From the NCBI RefSeq assembly GCF_012034175.1, contig NZ_JAATEJ010000005.1, positions 271,363 to 335,362 on the forward strand: a DNA stretch of 64,000 nucleotides, read 5' to 3'. The position numbers and the translations under genes are program-made. The number at the start of each line of letters is the position of its first letter. Position 1 is the stretch's first letter. Shown here piece by piece: positions 8,271 to 17,577 of this stretch. The stretch comes from Actinacidiphila epipremni (GTDB lineage Bacteria > Actinomycetota > Actinomycetes > Streptomycetales > Streptomycetaceae). The notes below the pieces were generated by a model. That model made no database searches, was not told where the DNA came from, and saw only the letters and a list, made by a program, of their open reading frames with translations.

Positions 8271-9311
8271 TCAGCCCGCGCCGCCCGGGCGCGGGCCGGG
8301 GCGGGTGGCGGCGCCGGGGAAGGACAGCCGGACCAGCGCCCACGCGTCGGCGACCGGGCCGACGTGGCCGAGCTTGTCGGGGTTGACGACCGTGGCGACG
8401 GTCTGGATCCGCCCGTCCCGCACGTCGAGGGTCCAGGTGTTGATGACCCTGCCGTCGCCGTCCCGGAAGATCGCCCCGGGCTCGCCGTTGAGCCGGTGCG
8501 GCTCCAGTTCTGCGCCGGCGGCGACGAAGGCGGCGGCGAGCGCGCCCAGCACCCGGGAGACCTTCGCGACACCGGCGACGGGGCCGAAGAAGACCGGGCC
8601 CTTGCCGCCGCCGTCCGCGACCAGCTGCACATCCGCGGCCAGCAGCTCCCGCAGGCCCGCGACGTCGCCCTCGCGGAACGCCTCCAGGAAGCGCCCGGCC
8701 AGCTCCTCGCGCTCCCTGCGGTCGGCCTCGAAACGCGGCCGGCCGGCCTCCATGTGCCGCCGGGCGCGCACCGCGAGCTGCCGGCAGGCCGGTTCCGAGC
8801 GGCCCACCGCCGCGGCGATCTCCGGGAAGCCGAAGCCGAAGACCTCGTGCAGCACGAACACCGCGCGCTCCAGCGGGCTGAGCCGCTCCAGCAGCAGCAG
8901 CGCCGCCATCGACACGGAGTCCGCCAGCTCCGCCGAGCGCGCCGGGTCCTGGTAGGGGTCCTCCAGCAGCGGCTCGGGGAACCACGGCCCGACGTACGCC
9001 TCCCGGCGCACCCGCGCCGAGCGCAGCACGTCGACCGCGACCCGGGTCACCACCGCGGACAGGAACGCCTTGGGCGAGCGCGGGCGGACGGGTGACGCCT
9101 GGTGCCGCAGCCATGCCTCCTGCACGGCGTCCTCGGCCTCGCTGACGCTGCCGAGGATGCGGTAGGCGATGGAGAACAGCAGCGGCCGTAGCTCCTCGAA
9201 CTCCGCGACCCGGTCGGCAGCGTCGTCCGGGAAACCCTCCGCAGCCCGGTCCGCGGGGCCGTCCGCAGCGTCGTCCGAGGAGCCGTCCGGGAAGCCGTCC
9301 GGGGAGCTCAT
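8271..9311 (-). CDS. sigJ: ECF41-family RNA polymerase sigma factor (SigJ-type) with fused SnoaL-like domain
   Basis: 346-residue extracytoplasmic-function sigma factor of group ECF41. Region 2 (about residues 40-105: FSIAYRILGSVSEAEDAVQ) and region 4 (about 145-200: LSPLERAVFVLHEVF, then a helix-turn-helix) are followed by a SnoaL/NTF2-like domain. That domain carries the two ECF41 hallmarks, DGGGK and NPDKL. In this group no anti-sigma factor is known and the fused domain itself modulates activity. An unusual acidic, Asp/Ala-rich extension of about 35 residues precedes region 2. The start ATG (9311) overlaps the epimerase stop as ATGA, so the two are made together. A matching promoter lies upstream of the pair (10283-10310). 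Confidence 0.95.
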   Translation of the reverse strand: MSSPDGFPDGSSDDAADGPADRAAEGFPDDAADRVAEFEELRPLLFSIAYRILGSVSEAEDAVQEAWLRHQASPVRPRSPKAFLSAVVTRVAVDVLRSARVRREAYVGPWFPEPLLEDPYQDPARSAELADSVSMAALLLLERLSPLERAVFVLHEVFGFGFPEIAAAVGRSEPACRQLAVRARRHMEAGRPRFEADRREREELAGRFLEAFREGDVAGLRELLAADVQLVADGGGKGPVFFGPVAGVAKVSRVLGALAAAFVAAGAELEPHRLNGEPGAIFRDGDGRVINTWTLDVRDGRIQTVATVVNPDKLGHVGPVADAWALVRLSFPGAATRPGPRPGGAG

Positions 9312-10237
9312 GCCAGCTCCGCCGCGAAGCCCTGCCGCCAGGAGGCGTACCGCGGCTCCCAGCCGAGTTCGCGCCGCGCCTTGGCGTTGGAGAACCCGCG
9401 GCCCTCGGTCATCATCACCACCGCCTGGTCGCCGGCGAGGATCCGGGCCAGCCACACCGGCACCCGCAGCGGGGGCCTGGCGCCCGCGCACCGCGCCAGG
9501 TACGGCAGCCACTGGGCGGCCGGCGCCGGCTCGTCGTCGACGATGTTGAACACCCCGCGCGCCGTGCGCTCCACCGCCAGCACCGTCGCGCTCGCCGCGT
9601 CGTCGAGGTGGATCCACGAGCTGTACCCCTGGCCCTTGCCGACCAGCGGGTACTGCCGCTTGCGCAGCAGCGTGACCTGGTCGTCGATCGCGCCGGGCCC
9701 GTAGAAGGCGCCGTAGCGCAGGACCGCGCCGCCGGCCGCGAGCACCAGCCGCTCGACGCGGGCCAGCACCTCCATGCCGTGCTGCGCGGCGGTGCCGGTC
9801 ATCAGGTCCAGCGGGTCCTGCTCGGTCTTGACCCAGCCGCCCTCGCGGCGCCCGTTCCAGCTGGCGTAGCCCTGCGCGACGACATGGGCGCCGGCCGCCT
9901 CCGCCGCGGCGAGCAGGTGGTCGGTGCCCTCGGCGCGCAGCCGGTTGGTGGTGGCGAACCATTTGTCCGGGTGCTTGATGTCGGGCTTGCCGGCGTGCGC
10001 GACCGAGATCGCCGTCATCTGGTGCACGACCGTGTCGGGCCGGGCGCCGGCGACCGCCTCGCGTACCGAGGCCGCGTCCAGGCCGTCCATGACGACGCCC
10101 TCGGCGCCCAGCTCCGCCAGCAGGCCGAGCTTGGCCGGGCTCGTCGTCGTCGCGGTGACCTGGTGCCCCCGGGCCACCAGTTGCGGCACCAGCCGCCGCC
10201 CGAGCACTCCGGACCCGCCTGCCACGAACACCCGCAT
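9308..10237 (-). CDS. NAD(P)-dependent epimerase/dehydratase, ECF41 partner
   Basis: 309-residue extended/atypical SDR protein starting MRVFVAGGSGVLGRRLVPQL, with the GxxGxxG dinucleotide site at residues 7-13. It belongs to the carboxymuconolactone decarboxylase / oxidoreductase / epimerase (COE) genes found next to ECF41 sigma factors and usually their direct target. The ATG at 10237 is preceded by GTGAGGAC; an in-frame ATG at 10276 lacks a ribosome site. It is first in a two-gene operon, coupled to the sigma factor by ATGA. The substrate is unknown for the whole group. Confidence 0.9.
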   Translation of the reverse strand: MRVFVAGGSGVLGRRLVPQLVARGHQVTATTTSPAKLGLLAELGAEGVVMDGLDAASVREAVAGARPDTVVHQMTAISVAHAGKPDIKHPDKWFATTNRLRAEGTDHLLAAAEAAGAHVVAQGYASWNGRREGGWVKTEQDPLDLMTGTAAQHGMEVLARVERLVLAAGGAVLRYGAFYGPGAIDDQVTLLRKRQYPLVGKGQGYSSWIHLDDAASATVLAVERTARGVFNIVDDEPAPAAQWLPYLARCAGARPPLRVPVWLARILAGDQAVVMMTEGRGFSNAKARRELGWEPRYASWRQGFAAELA

Positions 10238-10282
10238 GTCCTCACACCTTCCCGGATCTCCATTGTCGCCCCGCACCCCCGA

Positions 10283-10310
10283 GACGAGACAGCCGTGGCC
10301 GGCTGTGACA
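10283..10310 (-). promoter_or_regulatory. Candidate ECF41-type promoter of the epimerase-sigma operon
   Basis: On the minus strand TGTCACA (10310-10304) is followed after 17 bases by CGTC (10286-10283), about 45 bases before the epimerase start codon. The published ECF41 target motif, from memory, is TGTCACA, about 16 bases, CGTC. The match supports autoregulation of the operon. The spacer also holds a CAGCC/GGCTG inverted repeat. Confidence 0.65.
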
Positions 10311-10354
10311 CGCCCGGGGGCGGGGACGGCTCCGGGAAGGGCGGAAGGGCGGGG

Positions 10355-11392
10355 CTACCGGTGCGAGCGGCGGCGCAGCGCGGGGTCGGTGAGCGCGGGC
10401 GGGGTGTAGCCGCCGTCGCGGGCCACCAGGTTCACCCCGGGCGGCACGATCTCGTCGATACGGTCCAGCACGTCGCGGTCCAGGGTGATCTTGTCGGCGC
10501 CGAGCGCGCCCTCCAGCTGCTCGAAGGTGCGCGGGCCGATGATCGCCGAGGTGATCGCCGGGTGCTCCAGGACGAAGGCGAGCGCGAGCTGCACCAGGGT
10601 GAGCCCGGCCTCGTCGGCGAGCTGCGCGAGGGCGTCGGCGGCGGCGAGCTTGGCGGCGTTCTCGTCCGAGCCGATGTCGAAGCGGGCGGTCTGCCGGTCG
10701 GCGCGGCTGGAGGTGGGCTGCTCGGCGCCCTTGCGGTAGCGGCCGGACAGCCAGCCGCCGGCCAGCGGGCTCCAGGACAGCACGGCGAGCCCGTAGCGCT
10801 GCGCCACCGGCAGCACCTCGCGCTCGATGCCGCGGGCGAGCAGCGAGTACGGCGGCTGCTCGGCCACCACGCGCTCACGGCCGCGCCGCTCGGCGATCCA
10901 CTGGCCCTCGACGATCGCGGACGGCTCGAAGGTGGAGGTGCCGATGTAGCGGATCTTGCCCTGCCGGACGAGGTCGGTCAGCGCGCCCAGCGTCTCGTCG
11001 AAGTCGGTGCCGGGCTCGGGGCGGTGCACCTGGTAGAGGTCGATCCAGTCGGTGCCGAGCCGGCGCAGGCTGGCCTCGACCTCGCGGATGATCCAGCGGC
11101 GCGAGTTGCCCTTCTCGTTGACGTCGTCGCCGAGGCTGCCGTGGAATTTGGTGGCCAGCACGACGTTGTCGCGGCGCCCGCCGGCCAGCGCCTTGCCGAC
11201 GATGGTCTCGGACTCGCCGGCGGAGTAGACGTCGGCGGTGTCGACGAAGTTGATGCCGGAGTCCAGGGCGTGGTGGATGATCCGCACGGCGTCGGCATGG
11301 TCGGCGTTGCCGCGCGGCCCGAACATCATGGCGCCCAGGCACAGCGGGCTGACCTGCACGCCGGTGCGGCCGAAGGGGCGGTACTGCGTCAT
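10355..11392 (-). CDS. Aldo/keto reductase
   Basis: 345-residue NADPH-dependent (beta/alpha)8 reductase. Recognised by MTQYRPFGRTGVQVSPLCLG at the start, the catalytic tetrad blocks FVDTADVYSAGESE (Asp, Tyr), VVLATKFHG (Lys) and LYQVHRPEP (His), and a C-terminal cofactor block IIGPRTFEQLEGALGA. Its ATG overlaps the stop of the double ABC exporter (ATGA at 11392-11389), making it the last gene of the long sulfur-type operon. A role in reducing an aldehyde or ketone released by the monooxygenase is plausible but inferred only from position. Confidence 0.92.
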   Translation of the reverse strand: MTQYRPFGRTGVQVSPLCLGAMMFGPRGNADHADAVRIIHHALDSGINFVDTADVYSAGESETIVGKALAGGRRDNVVLATKFHGSLGDDVNEKGNSRRWIIREVEASLRRLGTDWIDLYQVHRPEPGTDFDETLGALTDLVRQGKIRYIGTSTFEPSAIVEGQWIAERRGRERVVAEQPPYSLLARGIEREVLPVAQRYGLAVLSWSPLAGGWLSGRYRKGAEQPTSSRADRQTARFDIGSDENAAKLAAADALAQLADEAGLTLVQLALAFVLEHPAITSAIIGPRTFEQLEGALGADKITLDRDVLDRIDEIVPPGVNLVARDGGYTPPALTDPALRRRSHR

Positions 11393-14300
11393 CGTGCTCT
11401 CCCGTTGACGAGGTGGTCGGGGGTGGGGTCGGGGTGGGTGCCGGCCGCGGGGGCCAGCTGGTCGACGGTCGCGGCGGCGCCGGCCTGCCGGAAGGCGTCC
11501 CACAGCCGGCGGTACGGTCCCGCGGCGGCCAGCAGCGCGGTGTGGGTGCCGGTCTCGACGACGCTGCCGCGGTCCAGGACCACGATCCGGTCGGCGCGCG
11601 CGGCGGTGGTCAGCCGGTGGGCGACGACCAGGGTGGTACGGCGCCGGCTGAGCGCCTCGGTGGCGGCGGCGACCCGGCTCTCGGTGGCGAGGTCCAGCGA
11701 GGCGGTGGCCTCGTCGAGCAGCAGCACGTCGGGGTCGACGAGTTCGGCGCGGGCGAGCGCCAGCAGCTGCCGCTGCCCCGCCGAGAGGTTCCGGCCGCGC
11801 TCGCCGACCGGCTGGAGGTAGCCCAGCGGCAGGGCGGCGACCATCTCGTGCGCGCCGACCGCGCGGGCGGCGGCCTCGACCTCGGCGTCGCCGGCGTCCG
11901 GGCGGCCGTACGCGATGGCGTCCCGTACGGTGCCGCTGAACAGGTGCGCCTCCTGCGGGACGACGCCGAGCCGGGCGCGGTAGCCGGCCAGGTCCAGGTC
12001 GCGCAGGTTCCGGCCGTCGACGAGGACGGCGCCGGAGGTGGGGTCGTAGAAGCGGGCGATGAGCTTCATGACGGTGGACTTGCCGGCGCCGGTCGCGCCG
12101 ACCAGGGCGACGGTCTCGCCGGGGGCGATCCGCAGCTGCACCCCGTGCAGGACCTCCTGGCCGCCGCCGCCCGCGTAGCCGAAGGACACCCGGTCGAAGA
12201 CGATCTCGCCGCGCAGCGCGCCGACCGGCAGCGGGTCGGCGGCGGCGGGGGTGCCGGTGGGGGTGCGCATGAGGGTGCGCAGCCGGGACAGGCCGACGAC
12301 GGCCTGCTGGTAGCCGTCGAAGACCTGGGAGAGCTGCTGGATGGGTGAGAAGAACAGGTCGATGTAGAGCAGGAAGGCGATGAGCGTGCCGGCGGTCAGC
12401 GTGCCGGAGCGCACGTGACCTGCGCCGACCGCCAGGACCGCCGCGGTGGACAGCACGCCGAGCAGTTCCACGAAGGGGAAGAACACGGCGATGTTGCGCT
12501 GGGCGCGCAGCCGGGAGTCGCGGAAGGCCCAGGCCAGGGCGGCGAAGTCGCGGGCGTTGCGCTCCTCGCGGCGGAACGCCTGGGTGACCCGGATGGCGCT
12601 GACGTTCTCCTGCAGGCACGCGTTGACGGCGCTGACCCGCTCGCGGGCCTCGTGGTAGGCGGGCACCGAGGAGCGGCGGAACAGGACGGTGCCGGCGACC
12701 AGCAGCGGCAGCGCGCACAGCAGGACCACGGCGAGCCCGGCGTCGACGACCAGCAGGGTGACCAGCACGCCGAGTACGGTCAGCAGGCTGACGACCGCGG
12801 TGATCAGGCCGGTCTGCAGGAAGTTCGACAGGGCGTCGACGTCGGTGGTCATCCGGGTCATGATCCGGCCGGCCTGCTCGCGCTCGTAGTAGTCCAGGCC
12901 GAGCCGCTGGAGCTGGGCGTACGTCTTCACCCGCAGGGTGTAGAGCAGGCGTTCGCCGGTGCGGCCGGTGACCCGGGTCTGGGCGACGCCGACGAGCCAG
13001 TCGGTGCCGACGACGGCGGCGGCCAGGGCGGCGGCGAGCATCAGCGCGGCGGCCGAGTGCCGGGCCACGCCGTTGTCGACGCCGTGCCGGACCAGGATCG
13101 GCACCGCGATCTGCGCGACGGCGTCGGCGGCGACCAGCAGCAGCCCGAGCAGCAGCGGCAGCCGGAAGGGCCGGATGAGGGCGCGCAGCCCGAAGTGCGG
13201 GTCGGCGGCGCGGGCGCGGTCGGCGGGGACCTCGGGGTCGGCGTCGGGCAGCGGCATCCGGGCCAGGCCGTCGAGCAGCTCGGGGGTGGGCGGCGCCGCG
13301 CCGAGCACCCCGCCGCCGGGGCCGCGCCCGGGCCCGGCGGTCGCGGCGTTGAGCGCGAGGGCCTGGGCGGCCTTGAGGTCGGCGCTGCCGGAGCGCGGGG
13401 CGGCGGCCTGCGGGCTGCGCCGCCACAGGTGCGCGGTGACGGCGGGCGGCGCGGTGTCGTCCTCGGCGGCGGGGACGTCCTCGGCGGGGCGGTCGGCGGG
13501 CGGCTGCGCGGGCTCGCCGGTGTCGGTGACGTCGGTGGCGGACAGCAGGGTGCGGAAGAGGGCGGAGCGGGAGCGCAGTTCGTCCATGGTGCCGGTGTCG
13601 ACGACCCGGCCGCCGTCGAGGACCGCGATGCGGTCGGCGAGTTCCAGGGTGGACCTGCGGTGGGCGATGATCAGCGTGGTGGGGCGGCGGGTCGCGGCGT
13701 GCAGCGCGCGGTGGATCTCGGACTCCACGCGGGCGTCGATCGCGGACGTGGCGTCGTCGAGGACCAGCACCGCCGGGTCGCCGAGCAGCGCCCGGGCCAG
13801 GGCGATGCGCTGCCGCTGCCCGCCGGACAGGGTCAGGCCCTGCTCGCCGACGACGGTGTCGTAGCCCTGCGGCAGCCGGCTGACGAACTCGTCGGCGCGG
13901 GCGATCGCGGCGACTTCGCGGATCCGCTCCTCGGGGGTGCCGGGGGCGCCGTAGGCGATGTTGGCCCGCACGCTGTCGGACAGCAGCAGGCTCTCCTCGA
14001 AGACGTAGCCGATGGCCGAGCGCAGCGACGCCAGCCGCAGGTCCCGTACGTCGATGCCGCCGACGGACACCGAGCCGGCGCCGGCGTCGTAGAAGCGCGG
14101 CAGCAGGGCCGCGGCGGTGGACTTGCCGGAGCCGGCCGGGCCGATGAGCGCGACGGTCTCGCCGGGGGCGATGTCGAGGCTGAAGCCGCGCAGCAGCGGC
14201 GTGCCGCCGTCGCCGTAGCCGAAGGTGACATCGCGCCAGCTCAGCGCGGGCGGGCCGGGCGGCAGGTCGAGGGCGGTGGGGGCGTCGGTGATGGCGGGGG

Positions 14301-15312
14301 CCTCGTCGATGACCTCCAGGACCCGCTCGGTGCCGGCCCTGGCCTGCTGCCACACCGTCAGCAGGGTGGCGACCTGCCGGACGGGAGTGACGAAGGAGCC
14401 GAGGTAGCTGGTGAAGGCCAGGAACGTGCCGAGGGAGATCTCGCCGTGCAGCGCCAGCCAGCCGCCGAGCGCCAGCACCGCGACCTGGCCGAGCGCGGGC
14501 ACGGCCTGGAGCGCCGGGGTGTAGCGGCTGGTGTAGCGCACGACCCGCAGCCGGGAGGCGAACAGCCTGCGGGCGCGCCCCTCCAGGCCGGTCAGCTCGC
14601 GCTGCTCCTGCCCGAAGCCCTTGACGACGCGTACGCCGGTGACGGCCGCCTCGACGGTGGAGGCGACCTCGGCGGCCTCCTGCTGGGCGTGCCAGTTCGC
14701 CGGGAACAGGTGCTTGCGGCTGCGCCGGGCGATCAGCCACAGCAGCGGGCCGACGACCAGCGCCACCAGCGTCAGCAGCGGCGACAGCAGCGCCATGAAG
14801 ACCAGCGAGACCACGAACATCAGGGCGTTGCCGGTCATGTTCGGCAGGAACTGCAGCAGGGTCTGGATGAGGGTGATGTCGGAGATGGAGCGGCTGACGA
14901 TCTGCCCGGTGCGCAGGTCGTCCTGCTGCCGGCCGCCGAGCCGCAGCAGTGCGGCGAAGGCGTCGCCCCGCAGGTCGTACTGCACGCCGAGCGACAGCCG
15001 GCCGGCGCGGTAGCGGCGGGTGAAGCCGGCCAGGAAGCGCACCGCGCCGAGGCCGGCGAGCAGCGCGATCCACCAGCCGAGCGGGCCGTGCGCGCCCGCG
15101 GCGACCTGGTCGACGACATGCCGCAGTACCAGCGGCAGCACGGCGGTCGCGGTCGCGGCGACCACGGCCGCCCCGAAGGCGGCGACCAGGTCGGAGCGGT
15201 GCCGCAGGCAGTAGCGGCCCAGCCGGCGGATCCAGCCGTCCGGCGGCCCGGCCGGGCCGGCCGCGGTGGCGGCCGGCCCGGTGGCGGGCGTGGGGTGGGG
15301 ACAGTCCGTCAC
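11389..15312 (-). CDS. Fused double ABC exporter (two TMD-NBD halves in one chain)
   Basis: 1307-residue full-length exporter in which two MDR-type half transporters are joined. Half 1 has its membrane domain at about residues 25-310, then Walker A GPAGSGKS near 393, signature LSGGQRQR near 494 and Walker B VLVLDDATSAID. Half 2 has Walker A GATGAGKS near 1074, signature LSAGQRQ near 1175 and Walker B VLLLDEATASLD. In the first half an Asp (DD) replaces the usual catalytic Glu after Walker B, so that ATP site may be degenerate and the halves asymmetric. The GTG at 15312 has GGAGG five bases upstream and overlaps the monooxygenase stop (GTGA); the end overlaps the aldo/keto reductase start (ATGA). 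The substrate is unknown, but co-translation with the desulfurising enzymes suggests export of a by-product. Confidence 0.92.
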   Translation of the reverse strand: MTDCPHPTPATGPAATAAGPAGPPDGWIRRLGRYCLRHRSDLVAAFGAAVVAATATAVLPLVLRHVVDQVAAGAHGPLGWWIALLAGLGAVRFLAGFTRRYRAGRLSLGVQYDLRGDAFAALLRLGGRQQDDLRTGQIVSRSISDITLIQTLLQFLPNMTGNALMFVVSLVFMALLSPLLTLVALVVGPLLWLIARRSRKHLFPANWHAQQEAAEVASTVEAAVTGVRVVKGFGQEQRELTGLEGRARRLFASRLRVVRYTSRYTPALQAVPALGQVAVLALGGWLALHGEISLGTFLAFTSYLGSFVTPVRQVATLLTVWQQARAGTERVLEVIDEAPAITDAPTALDLPPGPPALSWRDVTFGYGDGGTPLLRGFSLDIAPGETVALIGPAGSGKSTAAALLPRFYDAGAGSVSVGGIDVRDLRLASLRSAIGYVFEESLLLSDSVRANIAYGAPGTPEERIREVAAIARADEFVSRLPQGYDTVVGEQGLTLSGGQRQRIALARALLGDPAVLVLDDATSAIDARVESEIHRALHAATRRPTTLIIAHRRSTLELADRIAVLDGGRVVDTGTMDELRSRSALFRTLLSATDVTDTGEPAQPPADRPAEDVPAAEDDTAPPAVTAHLWRRSPQAAAPRSGSADLKAAQALALNAATAGPGRGPGGGVLGAAPPTPELLDGLARMPLPDADPEVPADRARAADPHFGLRALIRPFRLPLLLGLLLVAADAVAQIAVPILVRHGVDNGVARHSAAALMLAAALAAAVVGTDWLVGVAQTRVTGRTGERLLYTLRVKTYAQLQRLGLDYYEREQAGRIMTRMTTDVDALSNFLQTGLITAVVSLLTVLGVLVTLLVVDAGLAVVLLCALPLLVAGTVLFRRSSVPAYHEARERVSAVNACLQENVSAIRVTQAFRREERNARDFAALAWAFRDSRLRAQRNIAVFFPFVELLGVLSTAAVLAVGAGHVRSGTLTAGTLIAFLLYIDLFFSPIQQLSQVFDGYQQAVVGLSRLRTLMRTPTGTPAAADPLPVGALRGEIVFDRVSFGYAGGGGQEVLHGVQLRIAPGETVALVGATGAGKSTVMKLIARFYDPTSGAVLVDGRNLRDLDLAGYRARLGVVPQEAHLFSGTVRDAIAYGRPDAGDAEVEAAARAVGAHEMVAALPLGYLQPVGERGRNLSAGQRQLLALARAELVDPDVLLLDEATASLDLATESRVAAATEALSRRRTTLVVAHRLTTAARADRIVVLDRGSVVETGTHTALLAAAGPYRRLWDAFRQAGAAATVDQLAPAAGTHPDPTPDHLVNGRAR

Positions 15313-16694
15313 GAAACCTCCGTGAGTGCGATGCCGAGGTGCCCGGCGCTGGTGTCGACGGTGTCGAAGAGGCGGTTGGCGGGGCGCGGCAGCCCGTAGT
15401 GCTCGCGCAGCGTGCGGCCGGTGTACTCGGTGCGGAACAGCCCGCGCTCCTGGAGGATCGGCACCACCCGGTCGACGAACAGCTCCAGGCCGGAGGGCAG
15501 CACGGCCGGCATGATGTTGAAGCCGTCGGCGGCGCCGGCGTCGTACCACTCCTCGATGGTGTCGGCGACCTGCTCGGCGGTGCCGGCGAAGGTGCGGTGG
15601 CCGCGTCCGCCGCCGAGCCGGCCGATGAGCTGGCGCACGGTGAGCTTCTCGCGGCGGGCCAGTTCCACGATGAGGGTGAAGCGGGACTTGGCGCCCTCGA
15701 TCTCGTCCTCGGTGGGGATGTCCTCGGGCAGTTCCTTGTCCAGCTCCAGCCGCTCGGGCTCGATGCGCAGCGTCTTGGACAGCTGGCGCACCGCGAACTC
15801 GGGCCGGATCAGCCGGTCGAGCTCGTCGTCGAGGGCGCGGGCCTGCTCCTCGGTGTCGCCGATGACGGGCACGATGCCGGGCAGGATCTTGATGCCCTCG
15901 GGGTCGCGGCCGAAGCCGGCCGCGCGCTCCTTGACGTCCTTGTAGAAGGCGATGGCCTCGTCGAGGGTCTGCTGGGCGGTGAAGACGGCCTCGGCGTAGC
16001 GGGCGGCGAAGTCCTTGCCGTCCTCGCTGGAGCCGGCCTGGACCAGGAGCGGGTAGCCCTGGGGGGAGCGCTGCACGTTGAGCGGTCCGTCCACCCGGAA
16101 ATACGTACCCCGGTGCTGGAACTTCCGCACCTTGTCGGCGAGCGCGTGCACGCCGGACTCCTTGTCGGCGATGACGGCGTCGTCGCCCCAGCTGTCCCAG
16201 AGCTTGGTGGCGACGTCCACGAACTCGGCGGCGCGCAGGTAGCGGTCGCGGTGCAGCGGGGTGTCGTCCAGGCCGAAGTTGCGGGCGGCGTCGGCGCCGG
16301 CGGTGGTGACGATGTTCCAGCCGGCCCGGCCGCCGGAGACATGGTCGACGGAGGCGAACCGGCGGGCCAGGTTGTACGGCTCGTTGTAGCTGGTGGACGC
16401 GGTCGCGATGAGCCCGATGTGCTCGGTGACGCCGGCGAGCGCGGTGAGCAGCACCGTCGGCTCCAGCTTGCTGGCCGGGCGGCGGCCGGGGTCGCCCATC
16501 AGGACGGGGCTGTCGGCGAGGAAGAGCGAGTCCAGCAGGCCGCGTTCGGCGATCCGGGCGAGGTTCTTGTAGTGCGCGATGTCGGTGCCGCCGGAGGCCG
16601 GGCTCTCCGGCAGCCGCCAGGCCGCCTCGTGGTGCCCGACGGACATCAGGAACGCGTTCAGGTGCAGCGGCTTGCGGTCAGTCCTGCGGGTCAT
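15309..16694 (-). CDS. FMN-dependent monooxygenase, NtaA/SnaA/DszA family
   Basis: 461-residue class C flavin monooxygenase (luciferase-like TIM barrel) of the DszA/NtaA group, which uses FMNH2 from a partner reductase to cleave sulfones, nitrilotriacetate or related compounds. Family blocks visible are LHLNAFLMSVGHHEAAW at the N-terminus, SKLEPTVLLTALAGVTEHIG, SGGRAGWNIVTT and YPLLVQAGSSEDGKDFAARY. A matching flavin reductase is encoded upstream at 19626-20129. Its start overlaps the importer ATPase gene by 17 bases and its stop overlaps the exporter start by four. SsuA/B/C-type transport genes in the same operon point to an organosulfur substrate; the exact compound cannot be told. Confidence 0.93.
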   Translation of the reverse strand: MTRRTDRKPLHLNAFLMSVGHHEAAWRLPESPASGGTDIAHYKNLARIAERGLLDSLFLADSPVLMGDPGRRPASKLEPTVLLTALAGVTEHIGLIATASTSYNEPYNLARRFASVDHVSGGRAGWNIVTTAGADAARNFGLDDTPLHRDRYLRAAEFVDVATKLWDSWGDDAVIADKESGVHALADKVRKFQHRGTYFRVDGPLNVQRSPQGYPLLVQAGSSEDGKDFAARYAEAVFTAQQTLDEAIAFYKDVKERAAGFGRDPEGIKILPGIVPVIGDTEEQARALDDELDRLIRPEFAVRQLSKTLRIEPERLELDKELPEDIPTEDEIEGAKSRFTLIVELARREKLTVRQLIGRLGGGRGHRTFAGTAEQVADTIEEWYDAGAADGFNIMPAVLPSGLELFVDRVVPILQERGLFRTEYTGRTLREHYGLPRPANRLFDTVDTSAGHLGIALTEVS

Positions 16695-17577
16695 GGGCGG
16701 TCTTCTCCTCGTGCGGGCGGCCGGGGTGCGGGGCGGTGGCGGGGACCGGGGCGGGCGCCGGCTCCGGCGCCGGCTTCGACGCCGGGTCGGGGTGTACGGG
16801 CTCCGGGTGTACGGGGTCGGCGGAGGCGTCGGCCTGGACGCCGAGGGCGGCCAGCAGCAGGTCGCGGTACTCCTGGCAGCGCGGGTCGCGGCGGCTGCGC
16901 GGGGTCGGCAGGTCGACGGCGAGGTCCACCGCGATCTGCCCGTCCTCCAGCACCAGGACCCGGTCGGCGAGCTCGACGGCCTCGTCCACGTCGTGGGTGA
17001 CCAGCAGCACGGCGGGGCGGTGCCGCTCGTACAGCTCGCGCAGCAGGTCGTGCATGCGGATCCGGGTGAGCGCGTCGAGCGCCCCGAACGGCTCGTCGGC
17101 GAGCAGCAGTTGGGGCTCGCGGACCAGCGCGCGGGCGAGCGCCGCGCGCTGCTGCTCGCCGCCGGACAGCTCGTGCGGCCAGGACTTCTCCCGGCCGGCC
17201 AGGCCTACCTCGGCGAGCGCCTTGGCGCCGGCCTCCTTGGCGCCCTTGCCGCGGATGCCGAGCACGACGTTGTCCAGCACCCGCAGCCACGGCAGCAGCC
17301 GGGAGTCCTGGAAGGACAGCGACACCCGCTCGGGCACGCTCAGCTCGCCGGAGCCGGCCACCCCGTGGTCGAGCCGCGCGACGGCCCGCAGCAGGGTGGA
17401 CTTGCCGGAGCCGCTGCGGCCGAGCAGGGCGATGAACTCCCCCTGGCCGATGGTCAGGTCGAGGTGCCGCAGCACGTCGCGGTCGCCGAAGGAGCGGACC
17501 AGTCCCGCGGTGCGGACCGCGGGCGCGGCCGGGCCGGCGGGGCGCTCGGCGGTCAGTCCGCCAGGGTGCGGCGCCAT
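16678..17577 (-). CDS. Sulfonate/taurine-type ABC importer ATPase (SsuB-like)
   Basis: 299-residue nucleotide-binding subunit: Walker A LLGRSGSGKST, Q-loop SFQDSRLLPWL, signature LSGGEQQR, Walker B LLLADEPFGALDALTR, H-loop LLVTHDVDEA. These match the nitrate/sulfonate/taurine importer group. After about residue 240 there is an unusual Pro/Ala/His-rich tail with PVHPEPVHPDP-like repeats, probably disordered. The start lies 25 bases inside the permease gene and the end 17 bases inside the monooxygenase gene, so all three are translationally linked. Confidence 0.92.
   Translation of the reverse strand: MAPHPGGLTAERPAGPAAPAVRTAGLVRSFGDRDVLRHLDLTIGQGEFIALLGRSGSGKSTLLRAVARLDHGVAGSGELSVPERVSLSFQDSRLLPWLRVLDNVVLGIRGKGAKEAGAKALAEVGLAGREKSWPHELSGGEQQRAALARALVREPQLLLADEPFGALDALTRIRMHDLLRELYERHRPAVLLVTHDVDEAVELADRVLVLEDGQIAVDLAVDLPTPRSRRDPRCQEYRDLLLAALGVQADASADPVHPEPVHPDPASKPAPEPAPAPVPATAPHPGRPHEEKTAHDPQD

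Noticed and set aside
11413..15399. Long open frames opposite the double ABC exporter, including one of nearly 1000 residues
   Set aside because: High-GC shadow frames; Gly/Arg/Val-rich composition with no domain, and the opposite strand has two complete ABC modules.
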